Assembly (NCBI GenBank): GCA_030248215.1
Contig: JASANG010003081.1
Coordinates: forward strand, 51,146-115,145
Origin: Enoplolaimus lenunculus
Lineage: Eukaryota > Nematoda > Enoplea > Enoplida > Thoracostomopsidae
Length of the DNA: 64,000 bases
Direction: 5' to 3'
Below the pieces are notes generated by a model. The model saw only the letters and a program-made list of their open reading frames with translations. It was not told the origin of the DNA and did no database searches. How positions within the stretch are numbered: position 1 is the stretch's first letter; each line of letters begins with the position of its first letter. Positions 48,575-60,179 of this stretch are shown here, piece after piece. The translations under genes and the position numbers were made by a program.

Positions 48575-49480
48575 TGTAGAGCCGAAGTGGTTCGATTCGA
48601 AAAACGGAAAAAGTGGAAAATTCAAGCGTATGTTATATATTTCTTTTGGTTTTGAAAGTAAAATTTAGAAGTATAGGCGAGGCATGGAAACCGGGAAAGG
48701 ATAAAAAGTTAAAGTAAAGTAGGTACTTGTTTTCTATGTCTGGTACTTAGGTACGAACGGAACAGTATGATTGGTGTGACGAAAAGTTGAAATGGTTGGA
48801 TAGGTTCGGAAAACGGTAAAGGTGGGAACGGGGAAAATCTGAATGTGATTTCAGTTTAACATGGTTTCGTAGGGAAAATCTGAAGCACAGGTTTTGTTTA
48901 GAAAGCAGAAAAAGTGGAAAAGTTAAAACGATAAGTTTTTCTAGGTCTAGCAGGGAAGCTTTCAATGCCTATAAAATTGGGATGTGTGGTTTGGTTCTGA
49001 AAACGGGAAAAGTGGAAAATTCAAGTGTAGGTGTATTTTATTCCTTTTGGTTTGGTAGGAATAATTTAGAGGTGTAGGTGGTGCGGACGCTGCGAAAAGT
49101 TGAAAAATACGGGTAATAGATTTTCTCTAGGACTGTCAGCAGAATAGGAATGGTTTTATTTGCTTTGATTAATTGGGACGTGTGGTTCAATTTGGAGAAC
49201 GGGAAAAGCAGAAAAGTGGGAAATTTGCAAGAGTAAATCCTATCCTTCAGATTCTCCATACCAAACCAGGAAAAATTTAGACTTTTGAATTTGTTACTTT
49301 TTCCATTTTCAAAACAAACCCTATATGCCTGTCAATTACCCCGACCAAACCAAGGAATATCTAGGCGTTCCAAAGGTTTCCATTTTTCTCGACAGCAAAA
49401 CTTATGCTTGTGATTGTTTCTACCAAGCCAGCGGAAAATCCAGCAGTCATATTGAAGTGGCTGTGCGGCACTAGCCCTGT
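48575..49480. repeat. Degenerate GGGAAAAGTGGAAAATT repeat block (left arm)
   Basis: Several diverged units of about 100-150 bp share TGTGGTT..GAAAACGGGAAAA, GTGGAAAATTCAAG and CCTTTTGGTTTGGTAGGAAT boxes. Strand asymmetry is strong (purine-rich on +). The right arm has the mirror block at about 62,800-63,695. Confidence 0.65.
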
Positions 49481-51460
49481 TTTATAGGTGGGCCGACTGA
49501 TTTATAAGACAGACGAATATTAAGAGATCAAATAGAAAAGCTGGTTTACAATTTTATTATTGTGTCCGTTATATTGACCGAAAGTGCGGGTGAATTTGCG
49601 TCATGTTGTACAGGACAGGCATAACAGCTGATTTACCTCTTGATGATCTTATCAATCGGAATGAGTCCACTAGTGGATTTTAAACCGCGATAAAATCCAC
49701 ATGCGGGCTTCTACTCCCATGGAAAGAATCCACAACCAACGTATGGGACAAAGGTGAAATTTTAAGAGATAATTAATCTAACCTCAATTTTCAAGTTGAC
49801 CTCTGTTTTACTATATGGGATGTTAAATTGAAATTTACTTTAAAATCGCTCGTAGGAATTTCATTTTAACTTCCTAATTGACAAAAGGAATTGGAGTTTT
49901 TACACTGTAGATTAGTATTTGACCCCTGTTTTAAACTTCTGAAATACAGTGTTTTTGGATTCGACCCCTAAAACTACAGAAGAACAAAATGAAATTTACT
50001 GTTTGGAAACGAATAGATACAGATCTTGAATAAACATTGCTTTTGACTGGCCGAGCGCGGAAGAATTTGTACACTAAGCGACTTAAAAGACGCAAGCGTG
50101 GAAGGATTTGTACACTAATCGATATAAAAAAAGCAGTTTTTAAATATGGCCAGGGGCATAGAATATTACGGCAGTGTTTATTTCATGTACAGGTCCAGGG
50201 AGGACCTTGAAATATAAAAATTTTTTAATAACACAGCACCACGTGTTTTCGATCTTCGAGCAAATTTTGAGGAGTATCGGTTTGGTGGGATGGGTTGTCC
50301 TGGTTAAGAAATAAGCAGAGTTCTGAATAAAATGTAAGCTTAGTTCAATGAAGTTTGCACATGCTAAAATTGTACGTGATTGAAGATATTTAGCACGCTT
50401 GTAGAAACTGTCTAAATGGAAAGACATTCACTTCAAATTTCAGAAATGTTTCAGAATTAGTCACCTATCCGGCTGTGTCTACAACTGTGCTAATCAAGCT
50501 ATAAGTTCCAAATATACATATAGAGCTGTGAAAAAGTTTTTATTTGCAACACCCTATCATTTCATGATGCTCTTCCAGCGTTTTCTACCAAAACTTCTAG
50601 TTGTGTTGTAAGTTTTGCGCGTTGAAACTTTCGGTCTGTTCAAAAACCTGCATTCGGTTTTGCAGAAAAATGTCTGCTGAGTTTTTGTCGTTATGCCACC
50701 ATTACTTATTTTTGCGAAGCACAAAACTATTTTGTAAATATTCTTACTTTGAGCAGTTTTGCCTGAGTGTATCTCTGTTTCCAAAGACGAGTTCGAATCG
50801 CTATAACGTTTTGGCGTAGACTCAATAGAAAGTTCAGACTTTCGTTTCTTTTCGGCAGTGCCTTTATCGTCTTTTTCCGTTTTCTTTCTGTTTGAAATTG
50901 AGGCTCCGAATCAAGTACAACTCGTTCCATTGATGCCTCGAGTTGTTCCATTTCCGCTTCCATATCCCATCGCCGCACTTCTAAAGAATGTATACATATT
51001 AACTTATTAACCTTGCCGTAACAAATCCCAAACAACGACTGTGTTATTCAAAAAAGTGTAACTTCGCGCTATAATTTTTGATTATTTAAATACCCACTGG
51101 CGCTATCCGGTGCTAGCCGACTTCGTACTGCAACACACATTAATTGGCGTATGACAATGCGTAACAGTTCGCAAAATTTTTTAACTTGCACATGGCGCCA
51201 TACGACATTTATAGCGCCCCTTACGCTTTATCTTTGAGTTAATCTGATGCTTCATGGGCGTTGTGACCTTTGCGTTCAGCGAAATTAACTCTAGGGTGAG
51301 CGAAAATGTTTACAAGTATCCCAATTATGTGCGTTTTTCAACAAATTTCGAAAATTAGACTTCATTATTAAATTTAATTGAAAAAGTTATAACTGTTCTG
51401 AATAAGTGGATCCGAATCAGTTACGTTGCAGCACGAGTTTAACCGCTGGAACCTAAAAGC

Positions 51461-51927
51461 CAGGGTGCAACCGGAGGTGACAAATACCGAGGCTGGAAGT
51501 TAACGAAACTTGCCGGAGCCGGAGCCGGAGGGGAGGCGAAATTAGGTAGAAACAATAATGGCTAATAAGTTAATTTTTGCGGTTCATGTATAAAACAGAG
51601 ACCGATCGTTTTCAGGAGGCTTAGGCTTAGGAATATGCCCATTCTTACCCTTAGGCTTAGGTTAAGTTTAGGAATATGCTTATTATACTGTTCCGCCTCT
51701 GTTCTTTACATTGGCCATTTTAGCCAATATCTGCAATATGTTGTTAAGTTGTTTGGTATTATGCTTTTCTGCAATATTTCGGAAATCCTTTCTTGAAAAT
51801 TATGTTGCAAAATTACGCAAAAATTTACTACCGAAAACACCTTAACCTTTGTCAAAGATTCTACTGGAGACCGATTTTCTGCCGGAGCCGGAGCCGGAGT
51901 TGAAAGCAAATCACCGGTTGCACCCTG
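51461..51927. mobile_element. CCGG-type hAT-like MITE with nested MITE (left arm)
   Basis: Ends CAGGGTGCAACCGG and CCGGTTGCACCCTG. The interior matches the element of the 1.3-kb array unit in inverse orientation (GTTGTTAAGTTGTTTGG, GCTAATAAGTTAATTTT). A TTAGGC-type MITE (51,581-51,715) interrupts it. No clear outer target duplication. Mirror copy at 60,354-60,818. Confidence 0.8.
51581..51715. mobile_element. Nested TTAGGC-type MITE, TSD ATTTTTGC/ATTTTAGC
   Basis: GGTTCATGTATAAAACAGAG at one end and CTCTGTTCTTTACATTGGCC at the other, with CTTAGG hexamers inside. The 8-bp flanks differ by one base, and removing the element restores the surrounding CCGG-type MITE. Mirror copy at 60,564-60,699. 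Confidence 0.85.
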
Positions 51928-52582
51928 CAATAAAGGCATATTATACTTACCACATTCTGCTAAAAAATTTGGATCTTGCGTTGGTGAAGGTATTAAGTAT
52001 GTTTCATCACTATGCTGCAGTAATATAGGATCCATTATTAATCTGATAAATGCACAACGATAAGACACAATGGTGCTTGAGGTTAAAACTTTTAAACCGT
52101 ATCTGAAAAACAAGTTTGCGGTATGCAAATATACTAACCGTGATGTCTGCTATAATTAAAACAAATGAACTTTGGCTCTTTTACACTTTTCACAGTCTTC
52201 CACATTTTAGCGTAACGGAAAGCAAGTAAACAAATGCTGCTACGCCGATTGGGGTAGTTACAAGAGCTTGCTTTTCACATGACCCCCCAGACAGGGTACA
52301 TTGGGAGAATTCAGCCCCCCCCCCGCCCCCGAAACAAGTTTGCCGCCTAGAAAATTCCAACCTAGAATGTAAGTCGTTGATAACCCTTATATGACCCTCA
52401 TGGAAAACGTAAAGCCCTGGCAAAGTGAGCTCACTACGGACCAGGCTCTACGACTGGAACCGCTTTGTCGGACCATTGTAAGATTTCTGCTTAAGTCCAT
52501 TTCATCAGGCTATTCAAACACAACAGTCAGCAACGGTTCTAAAGATTAGAACGGTGTCATAATTATTCCCCCAAAATCACTT

Positions 52583-52764
52583 GGCCAATGTCACTTTAAG
52601 GGCGTAACTGCAGATTAAGCGTATTCCTAAACCTAAGCCTAAGCGTTGTAAAAATGAATTCCTAAGCCTAAGCATAAACCTAAGCAAAAACGTAATATAG
52701 ATTCCAAACCTACTCTGTTATAGACCCACCAGAAACCTGGATGCCCTTTAAAGTCGCATGGGCC
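52583..52764. mobile_element. TTAGGC-type hAT-like MITE with perfect 8-bp TSD
   Basis: GGCCAATGTCACTTTAAGGG and the inverse CCCTTTAAAGTCGCATGGGCC bound 182 bp; both flanks are AATCACTT. The interior contains CCTAAG hexamers. Mirror copy at 59,518-59,698 with the same flanks. Confidence 0.9.
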
Positions 52765-53074
52765 AATCACTTAGTAGAAACCGATATAAACGGCTAAAAC
52801 GCATCACACTCACTAAGTCCGCGTAGTAAAAACTGATGCCTATACCAACTTAGATCCTAACGGCGAAGACACACAAATAACACACAAATGTATCGTTAGA
52901 AAGCTCGATACAATATTACGGTTCTGTAGCGCTAGCACGGACAAAGAAACTAAAAAAATAAAAATATAATTAATTGTCCGTTGTTTAGAAGCGCAATTAT
53001 CAGTCCCGAACAAGTATTACCAGCAAAGCGCCAACATGAACAAAGAAAACATATAACTAAAAGTGAATGTGCAC

Positions 53075-53612
53075 TATAATGCATCATCCACGTAATACTA
53101 TCTACGCTACTGTAAAAAATTGTCCACACACCTGGTTTTAAGGGCGGGACAAAACGTCAATGTCCTTAAGCTATAAAGACTTCACAGAAGGTGTAATTAG
53201 CTAGTGGATTTTGGCAGCAGGTCCTTCGAAGGGACTAAGGACAATGTAGGTACTGTCTGGACACAGTGTCTGACCATACGAGTTCCTTCGAACAGACCCT
53301 GTATAATTGCAAAGAAAAGTTCCTTCCGACAAACTTTGTGTTATGAAATAAGCTGAGTCCCTTCTGACAGACTCTGGACAAAACAGTTGTCCTTTAAACA
53401 ATGTATTTACAATTTAGCATGGGTATGGACGGCAACGTGACCAGGCATAGGTCGTTTCGAGAGAGTGTGCGTTGTCAGCAGGGTCTACACAGGATATGGG
53501 TGACATTTGGACATGTAACTTGGAAACAACAAAACTACAGACTTAGGGGCTCGTATGTGAGGACAATTTTTTACAGTAGCGTACACAGTATAACGTGGAT
53601 GACCCATAATAC
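53075..53612. mobile_element. TIR element containing a minisatellite (left arm)
   Basis: Inverted ends of about 55 bp (CATCATCCACGTAATACT and CGCTACTGTAAAAAATTGTC and complements) with about seven mismatches. Between them, 53,215-53,400 holds four to five degenerate 32-60-bp units built on GTTCCTTCGAACAGACCCTG. No ORF of note. Mirror copy about 58,672-59,205. Confidence 0.75.
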
Positions 53613-54293
53613 CGTTTTTGTAAACTTTAGGAAATACTTATCAATGCCTTTCTGAATCCATTATTTAAACCGAAATCTTAAGCTTAATGAATACAAGGAA
53701 AGTATAAAACACACTTAAACCATAATCAGTTTGAATTGTTTTTCGCTAAAACGATAAGTCGGAATAAAAATCTTGGAGGCCATTGTAAAAAATAAATACC
53801 GCATTGCGTATGAAATGTGCACTTCGACAGTAAATGACATCATAAGGGCATTTATATCGTCTATACAAAAGCCGCAACTACAGGAGCGAAAGGGAATCAC
53901 AGTTCTGCTATAGTTGCCTTCAAGAGTATCGGATGTAAATTTTCAGGTGGGCTGAAAAAATTACTATTACCAGCGCCCCCTAGCAAATGAGTTGTCTACG
54001 GACCTGTTTCTAGCGTAAATGAATAAAATACACCCACAACATATAAAGCTGGTGTACGTGAAAACATATGTTAATGCAACAGGCAACAACAATGTCAAAC
54101 TTCTGCTCTGAAGTTTCGGAAAGATGTAAAGGGGGTGTCGCCAGCAGCGAGAGTAAGTCCTGAAACTGTTCGCCCCTTTTTAAGTTTAATTAAGGGAAAT
54201 CTCGGTAGCCTTCTCCTGATGGCTCAGTTTTTCTAAAAAATGTTTCCAGCAGTTTCGGATCCAAAAATTTCTAACGGAGTGGTTAGCAAATGT

Positions 54294-54490
54294 GACCCAT
54301 GTCTAGAACAGGGACGGATCGTTTTCGGAAGGGGGTATAATAGAGTAAGTTTAAGCTCTAGACTAATTTTTTTGCTTAGGCTTAGGCTTAGGCTTAGGAA
54401 TAGGCTCATCCATACGCTTAGGCTTAGGCTTAGGCTTAGGCTTAGGAATATTCTTATACTACTGTTCCGGCCCTGTTCCATACATGGGCC
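54294..54490. mobile_element. TTAGGC-type MITE with perfect 8-bp TSD and longest hexamer run
   Basis: GACCCATGTCTAGAACAGGG and the inverse CCCTGTTCCATACATGGGCC bound 197 bp; both flanks are GCAAATGT. It holds two uninterrupted runs of TTAGGC (about 54,376-54,397 and 54,417-54,447). The right-arm counterpart (57,853-57,990) is diverged and has lost most hexamers. Confidence 0.9.
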
Positions 54491-55279
54491 GCAAATGTTA
54501 AGAGTTCAAAAGAGCTAAAATAGTGAAGAAAAGTTCGAGAGTGAATCGAATTATGAGGCAAACACAGTTTTATCATCAAATCGATGTAAAACTTTTAATA
54601 CATTGCGTAGGCCCGGTGGCTAACCTTGCGTAGGTCCATTTCGGGATACGTCCGTTTAACCGTCAAAAAAAATTTTCCGCCCCATATAAAATTTGTTGCA
54701 TCCACTATTAAAAAATCCTTATTGCGCACTGGTAATAAAATACGCCATTCCACGATTTTTTCAAAGTATATGTTGTATTAAATCTTTAGGTAATAAAAGA
54801 TATAACCGGTTTCAGTTCAGGCTCCGGCGAAAAGTCAACAACTTGACGTGTGCAAGAAACTTGTGTCACAGTGATTTAAATTTACAATTTAAAGGTTAAA
54901 CATTCTTTTGATAAACCGATGAACATGAAGAGACGAAGCGTTGAGCCTGTGATACTCTGCATTGTTTTGTGGCACCTTGCAGAAAAGCAAAAATTTAAGG
55001 TTTTTCAGTGATCTAAGTTATTCGACGAAAAAAATATTAAGTAATATATACGTATAACCAAGAAGTCAGTAAAAGTTTAACATTATTAGATTAAGAGTTA
55101 ACAGTTAGAGTAGGTAGAAAGCAAGTCAATCGCGTTAATTTAAAATTAATTTATGTAACGAGAAGGTGGATGTAAATTAAGAAATAAATATAGTTTTTAT
55201 AAATTTTTATTATGTATTAGTTTAGAGTAGCACCTTAAAGGAGGTGGCTAGGATTAGTAATTAGAAGGAGGGGGGAGGG

Positions 55280-56150
55280 GTTAGAATTATTATTACATTT
55301 AACATCAGAATAACTATCTACCAACCAAATACACTAATATTTCCATTTCAACCAAACACACATCCCAATTTATATGATAAAATTTCATTACCAGTAATTA
55401 TCGTTTTATTTTCCATTTTCCTTTTAAACAAACCTTTTCAGATTTTCCCACAACCATGTAACTAAACATCATTTTCCAGTTCCCACCTACTTGAACTCAC
55501 CTTTCAACCCACCAATCATTCGTCTACTAAAAATAAGAAACAAACCTATTATTACTTTTTTTTCGGTTTCCATGCCTCTATACTTCCAATTACTTTCAAA
55601 AACCAAAAGGAATATTAACATACGTGAATTTTTCACTTTTTCCTTTTCAATCGAACCACTTCAGCTCTACAAGCCCTCAGATAATTAATTATATGGATTT
55701 TGAAAGTTCATGCCTATTTCCATGTTAAGATCAATTTCCATACGTTTCCATCTTTAGTAATTTTTCCCGGAGAAACCCTCATACAGTTAAATATTTGTAG
55801 TTTAACTCCATTAATACTTACGACCCGATAAAAGGGGGTAATAAGAGGGGGTCCCCGTTTAGTCCCAAGCAATAGAAGTCAGTAACCATAATAATACAAG
55901 TCAAGAGGTGAAAAAACCAGCAGTAACGAAACTTCAAGTCAGGAATTAGATAGTAAAAATATGATTAATTAGCTAATTTTAGCCAATATTTGCACTATGT
56001 TGTTAAGTTGTTTGGTTTTACGGTAGTTTTCACGAATCGGAAATTCTTTCCTAAAAGTGACAAAACTAAAACAACGCACTATAACAAATTAGCAAAATTA
56101 TCAAAATTTACTACCGAAGTGACCTCCAACAATCACAGAGGGGTCTTTCC
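55280..56150. repeat. Older copy of the arm-array junction
   Basis: 55,280-55,690 aligns with 63,240-63,700 (CAAACACACATCCCAATTT, CCATGCCTCTATACTT, CCACTTCAGCTCTACAAGCC) and 55,690-56,150 aligns with the reverse complement of the 1.3-kb unit, including the ATTCGGGT-type MITE and the CCGG-type MITE interior. Divergence is much higher than between the arms. Confidence 0.75.
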
Positions 56151-56869
56151 GAGGGAACTAGACCCAATCGATATAAAAAAATACATACCATCACTACTAA
56201 TACATAAGAGGGGATATATTTTAGGACCCCCCTGTATTAAACTGTTATTATTTTATCTCCCTATATACCGGTACTGCAAATACCGTTGAATTACGTTTAT
56301 TTGTCTTGTTCAATACTAGTGATAATACAAGGTTATACTTATCACCGTCCACTTATCGTCCACTGGAAATAAACATCATTCAACGCAAACTGCTCAGACC
56401 GTAAATTGGAAACGTAAAAATTAGAGTAGTAGTACATGTATATTTCAAAATTTAGTCAAAAGATCAATTGACTTTTAAAGGTCAAGTTAAATTACTACTC
56501 GATGTTTTAACACTTGTTAGTGTGAAGAAACTGTATTTCATAAACGTGAGTCGTATAGGATACGGTATATTCAACGTAAGTGACAAGAGGGAAATGGAAA
56601 AAAAGCAAATTTTCAAATGGTAAATTGAAATGAATTTTAAGACTTCATAATTTTCAAATTACTGTTGCAGTTTCTTGAAAAGTTGGCTAGAAGGAATTTG
56701 ACATTAAACAAAATCGTGTGTGGCCTATGATGCGATAAATACATTCTATGATTAAATTTGTACTTTTTAGGTGTTTAGTGTCCTGGCATCAAAGTGTGGG
56801 ACCGTTTATAACAAACCTTAAGGAGGAGACAATTTCTTATAACCTAACAAAAAACTTAAAAGTCCAATG

Positions 56870-56987
56870 ATAGAACAGGGCCGGAACAGTAGTATAGCAT
56901 ATCTAAGTAAGCTAACTAAGCTTAAGTATTAGTGTATTATGAATGAGGTATTTAAGCCTAAGCCTAATTCGAACCCTGTATACATGG
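56870..56987. mobile_element. Decayed TTAGGC-type MITE
   Basis: ATAGAACAGGGCCGGAACAGT starts the element and CCCTGTATACATGG ends it, with TAAGCCTAAGCC inside. Confidence 0.6.
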
Positions 56988-57852
56988 AAGAAGTAAACTT
57001 GTTCTATCGAAATGTACCTACAATCCCGTAGCCACCTCCCTTTGTTATACACAAAATGCAACGGGTGCTAAAAGCTGGAGCATGAGAACAATAAATAAAG
57101 AAACATTTCATTGCCAAAACACTTATAACAGTTTAAAAACAATTAACAATCCTCCAATTCTAGGTGCACAGAAATTTTTTACAGATACCCTCTTAAGGAA
57201 ATCCGCTATCCGAGCGCAAAGTTATCAGTAAACAATCATACAATTCCAAGTTTGTAAAATTTTCAAAAAAGCGCACGGGATCAATTAAAGAACCCATTAT
57301 AAACAGGCGAAAAGCATTTTAACCCTAGTTAAGCTAAAAGCCTAAGCTAGGATAGCTTCTAAGCCAAAACTAGCAAAAATAAGTTTTAATATTATCGTGG
57401 ATATACTAAAATATTCACTTAATGATTTTATTTCGTCGGATAAACTAAAATTAATTGAGCACCCCTAAATTTTTCTTTCCAATCCAAAAACAATCAGAGT
57501 ATACAGCTCTTGCTCAGTTCGATCAAAAGATGTTTAACCTAAATTAAATTTAACACTGGAACAGTTCTGAAGTAGTTACTTTTCGCGGAGCCTAATAACT
57601 ATATCATACTAAAATTTATACAACATATCTTTAAAATCGTGATATTTATTACCAGTGCGCAATAAGGATTTTTTAATAGTGGATGCAACAAATTTTATAT
57701 GGGGCGGAAAATTTTTTTTGACGGTTAAACGGACGTATCCCAAATAGACTGGTTAGCCACTACAATTATTAAAAGTTTACATATTTATGATAAAACTGTG
57801 TTCCATAATTCATTCACTCTCGACTTTCTCATATTTACTTTAACTTACATCC

Positions 57853-57990
57853 AATGGAACAGGACAGTAGATAAGAATCCTATACTACCTAACTCCTAAC
57901 TCCTACCTAAGCAAAAAAATTAGTCTAGAGCTTAAACTTACTCTATTATCCCCTTCCGAAAACGATCCGTCCCTGTTCTAGACATGGGTC
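57853..57990. mobile_element. Diverged TTAGGC-type MITE (right arm)
   Basis: Counterpart of 54,294-54,490. The end TGTTCTAGACATGGGTC is intact, but the hexamer part is reduced to a few CCTAACTCCTA units. Confidence 0.65.
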
Positions 57991-58671
57991 ACATTTGCTA
58001 ACCACTCCGTTAGAAATTTTTGGATCCGAAACTGCTGGAAACATTTTTTAGAAAAACTGAGCCATCAGGAGAAGGCTACCGAGATTTCCCTTAATTAAAC
58101 TTAAAAAGGGGCGAACAGTTTCAGGACTTACTCTCGCTGCTGGCGACACCCCCTTTACATCTTTCCGAAACTTCAGAGCAGAAGTTTGACATTGTTGTTG
58201 CCTGTTGCATTAACATATGTTTTCACGTACACCAGCTTTATATGTTGTGGGTGTATTTTTATTCATTTACGCTAGAAACAGGTCCGTAGACAACTCATTT
58301 GCTAGGGGGCGCTGGTAATAGTAATTTTTTCAGCCCACCTGAAAATTTACATCCGATACTCTTGAAGGCAACTATAGCAGAACTGTGATTCCCTTTCGCT
58401 CCTGTAGTTGCGGCTTTTGTATAGACGATATAAATGCCCTTATGATGTCATTTACTGTCGAAGTGCACATTTCATACGCAATGCGGTATTTATTTTTTAC
58501 AATGGCCTCCAAGATTTTTATTCCGACTTATCGTTTTAGCGAAAAACAATTCAAACTGATTATGGTTTAAGTGTGTTTTATACTTTCCTTGTATTCATTA
58601 AGCTTAAGATTTCGGTTTAAATAATGGATTCAGAAAGGCATTGATAAGTATTTCCTAAAGTTTACAAAAAC

Positions 58672-59205
58672 GGTATTATGGGTCATCCACGTTATACTGT
58701 GTACGCTACTGTAAAAAATTGTCCTCACATACGAGCCCCTAAGTCTGTAGTTTTGTTGTTTCCAAGTTACATGTCCAAATGTCACCCATATCCTGTGTAG
58801 ACCCTGCTCGCACACTCTCTCGAAACGACCTATGCCTGGTCACGTTGCCGTCCATACCCATGCTAAATTGTAAATACATTGTTTAAAGGACAACTGTTTT
58901 GTCCAGAGTCTGTCAGAAGGGACTCAGCTTATTTCATAACACAAAGTTTGTCGGAAGGAACTTTTCTTTGCAATTATACAGGGTCTGTTCGAAGGAACTC
59001 GTATGGTCAGACACTGTGTCCAGACAGTACCTACATTGTCCTTAGTCCCTTCGAAGGACCTGCTGCCAAAATCCACTAGCTAATTACACCTTCTGTGAAG
59101 TCTTTATAGCTTAAGGACATTGACGTTTTGTCCCGCCCTTAAAACCAGGTGTGTGGACAATTTTTTACAGTAGCGTAGATAGTATTACGTGGATGATGCA
59201 TTATA
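58672..59205. mobile_element. TIR element containing a minisatellite (right arm)
   Basis: Mirror copy of 53,075-53,612 with only few differences; a 5-base indel near 58,808 distinguishes them. Confidence 0.75.
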
Positions 59206-59517
59206 GTGCACATTCACTTTTTAGTTATATGTTTTCTTTGTTCATGTTGGCGCTTTGCTGGTAATACTTGTTCGGGACTGATAATTGCGCTTCTAAACAA
59301 CGGACAATTAATTATATTTTTATTTTTTTAGTTTCTTTGTCCGTGCTAGCGCTACAGAACCGTAATATTGTATCTAGCTTTTCTAACGATACATTTGTGT
59401 GTTATTTGTGTGTCTTCGCCGTTAGGATCTAAGTTGGTATAGGCATCAGTTTTTACTACGCGGACTTAGTGAGTGTGATGCGTTTTAGCCGTTTATATCG
59501 GTTTCTACTAAGTGATT

Positions 59518-59698
59518 GGCCCATGCGACTTTAAAGGGCATCCAGGTTTCTGGTGGGTCTATAACAAGTAGGTTTGGAATCTATATTACGTTTTTGCTTA
59601 GGTTTATGCTTAGGCTTAGGAATTCATTTTTACAACGCTTAGGCTTAGGTTTAGGAATACGCTTAATCTGCAGTTACGCCCTTAAAGTGACATTGGCC
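59518..59698. mobile_element. TTAGGC-type hAT-like MITE (right arm)
   Basis: Mirror copy of 52,583-52,764, flanked on both sides by AAGTGATT, the complement of the left-arm duplication. Confidence 0.9.
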
Positions 59699-60179
59699 AA
59701 GTGATTTTGGGGGAATAATTATGACACCGTTCTAATCTTTAGAACCGTTGCTGACTGTTGTGTTTGAATAGCCTGATGAAATGGACTTAAGCAGAAATCT
59801 TACAATGGTCCGACAAAGCGGTTCCAGTCGTAGAGCCTGGTCCGTAGTGAGCTCACTTTGCCAGGGCTTTACGTTTTCCATGAGGGTCATATAAGGGTTA
59901 TCAACGACTTACATTCTCGGTTGGAATTTTCTAGGCGGCAAACTTGTTTCGGGGGCGGGGGGGGGGGCTGAATTAAACCAATTTACCCTGAATGGGGGGT
60001 AATGTTAAAAGCAAGCACATGTAAATAACCCAATCGGCGTAGCAGCATTTTTTTACTTGCTTTACGTTACGCTAAAATGTGGAAGACTGTGAAAAGTGTA
60101 AAAGAGCCAAAGTTCATTTGTTTTAATTATAGCAGACATCACGGTTAGTATATTTGCATACCGCAACCTTCTTTTTTAG

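Larger units (their letters stand above)
50748..52102 (-). pseudogene. Two-exon fragment of an unrecognised gene, left arm
   Basis: Exon 52102-51951 (after TTTTTCAG, before GTAAGTATAA) reads YGLKVLTSSTIVSYR then MDPILLQHSDETYLIPSP and on to LAEC. Exon 50980-50748 (after TTCTTTAG, before GTAAGAATA) reads EVRRWDMEAEMEQLEAS then MERVVLDSEPQFQTE. The intron phases agree. The Glu-rich stretch could be a short coiled coil. Splice sites are retained, so this is a DNA-level duplication, not a retrocopy. The intron holds a nested pair of MITEs. I do not recognise the family. No further exons of the gene are visible nearby, hence a fragment. Confidence 0.55.
48499..54740 (+). repeat. Left arm of a 15.3-kb imperfect palindrome
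   Basis: This arm is the reverse complement of 57,635-63,770. From 48,499 to about 54,330 the match is very high by eye (several stretches of 200-300 bp without a difference), then falls off inward. The outer 75 bp belong to the tandem unit; the palindrome-specific sequence begins at 48,575. The arm carries purine-rich repeats, a gene fragment, several MITEs and a TIR element with a minisatellite. Confidence 0.92.
54741..57634. other. Palindrome centre, strongly diverged
   Basis: Inverted similarity continues weakly at the edges (54,741-54,960 against about 57,480-57,630) and then is lost. The centre holds an older copy of the arm-array junction (55,280-56,150) and one decayed TTAGGC-type MITE (56,870-56,987). 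From 56,150 to 56,870 and 56,990 to 57,480 I see nothing else. Confidence 0.7.

Noticed and set aside
54376-54447. Internal telomere or chromosome end
   Set aside because: The hexamers lie inside a transposon with target duplications and are only a few units long.
54240-54518. Frame with long RLRLRLRL runs
   Set aside because: It is a translation of TTAGGC-type hexamers of the MITE.
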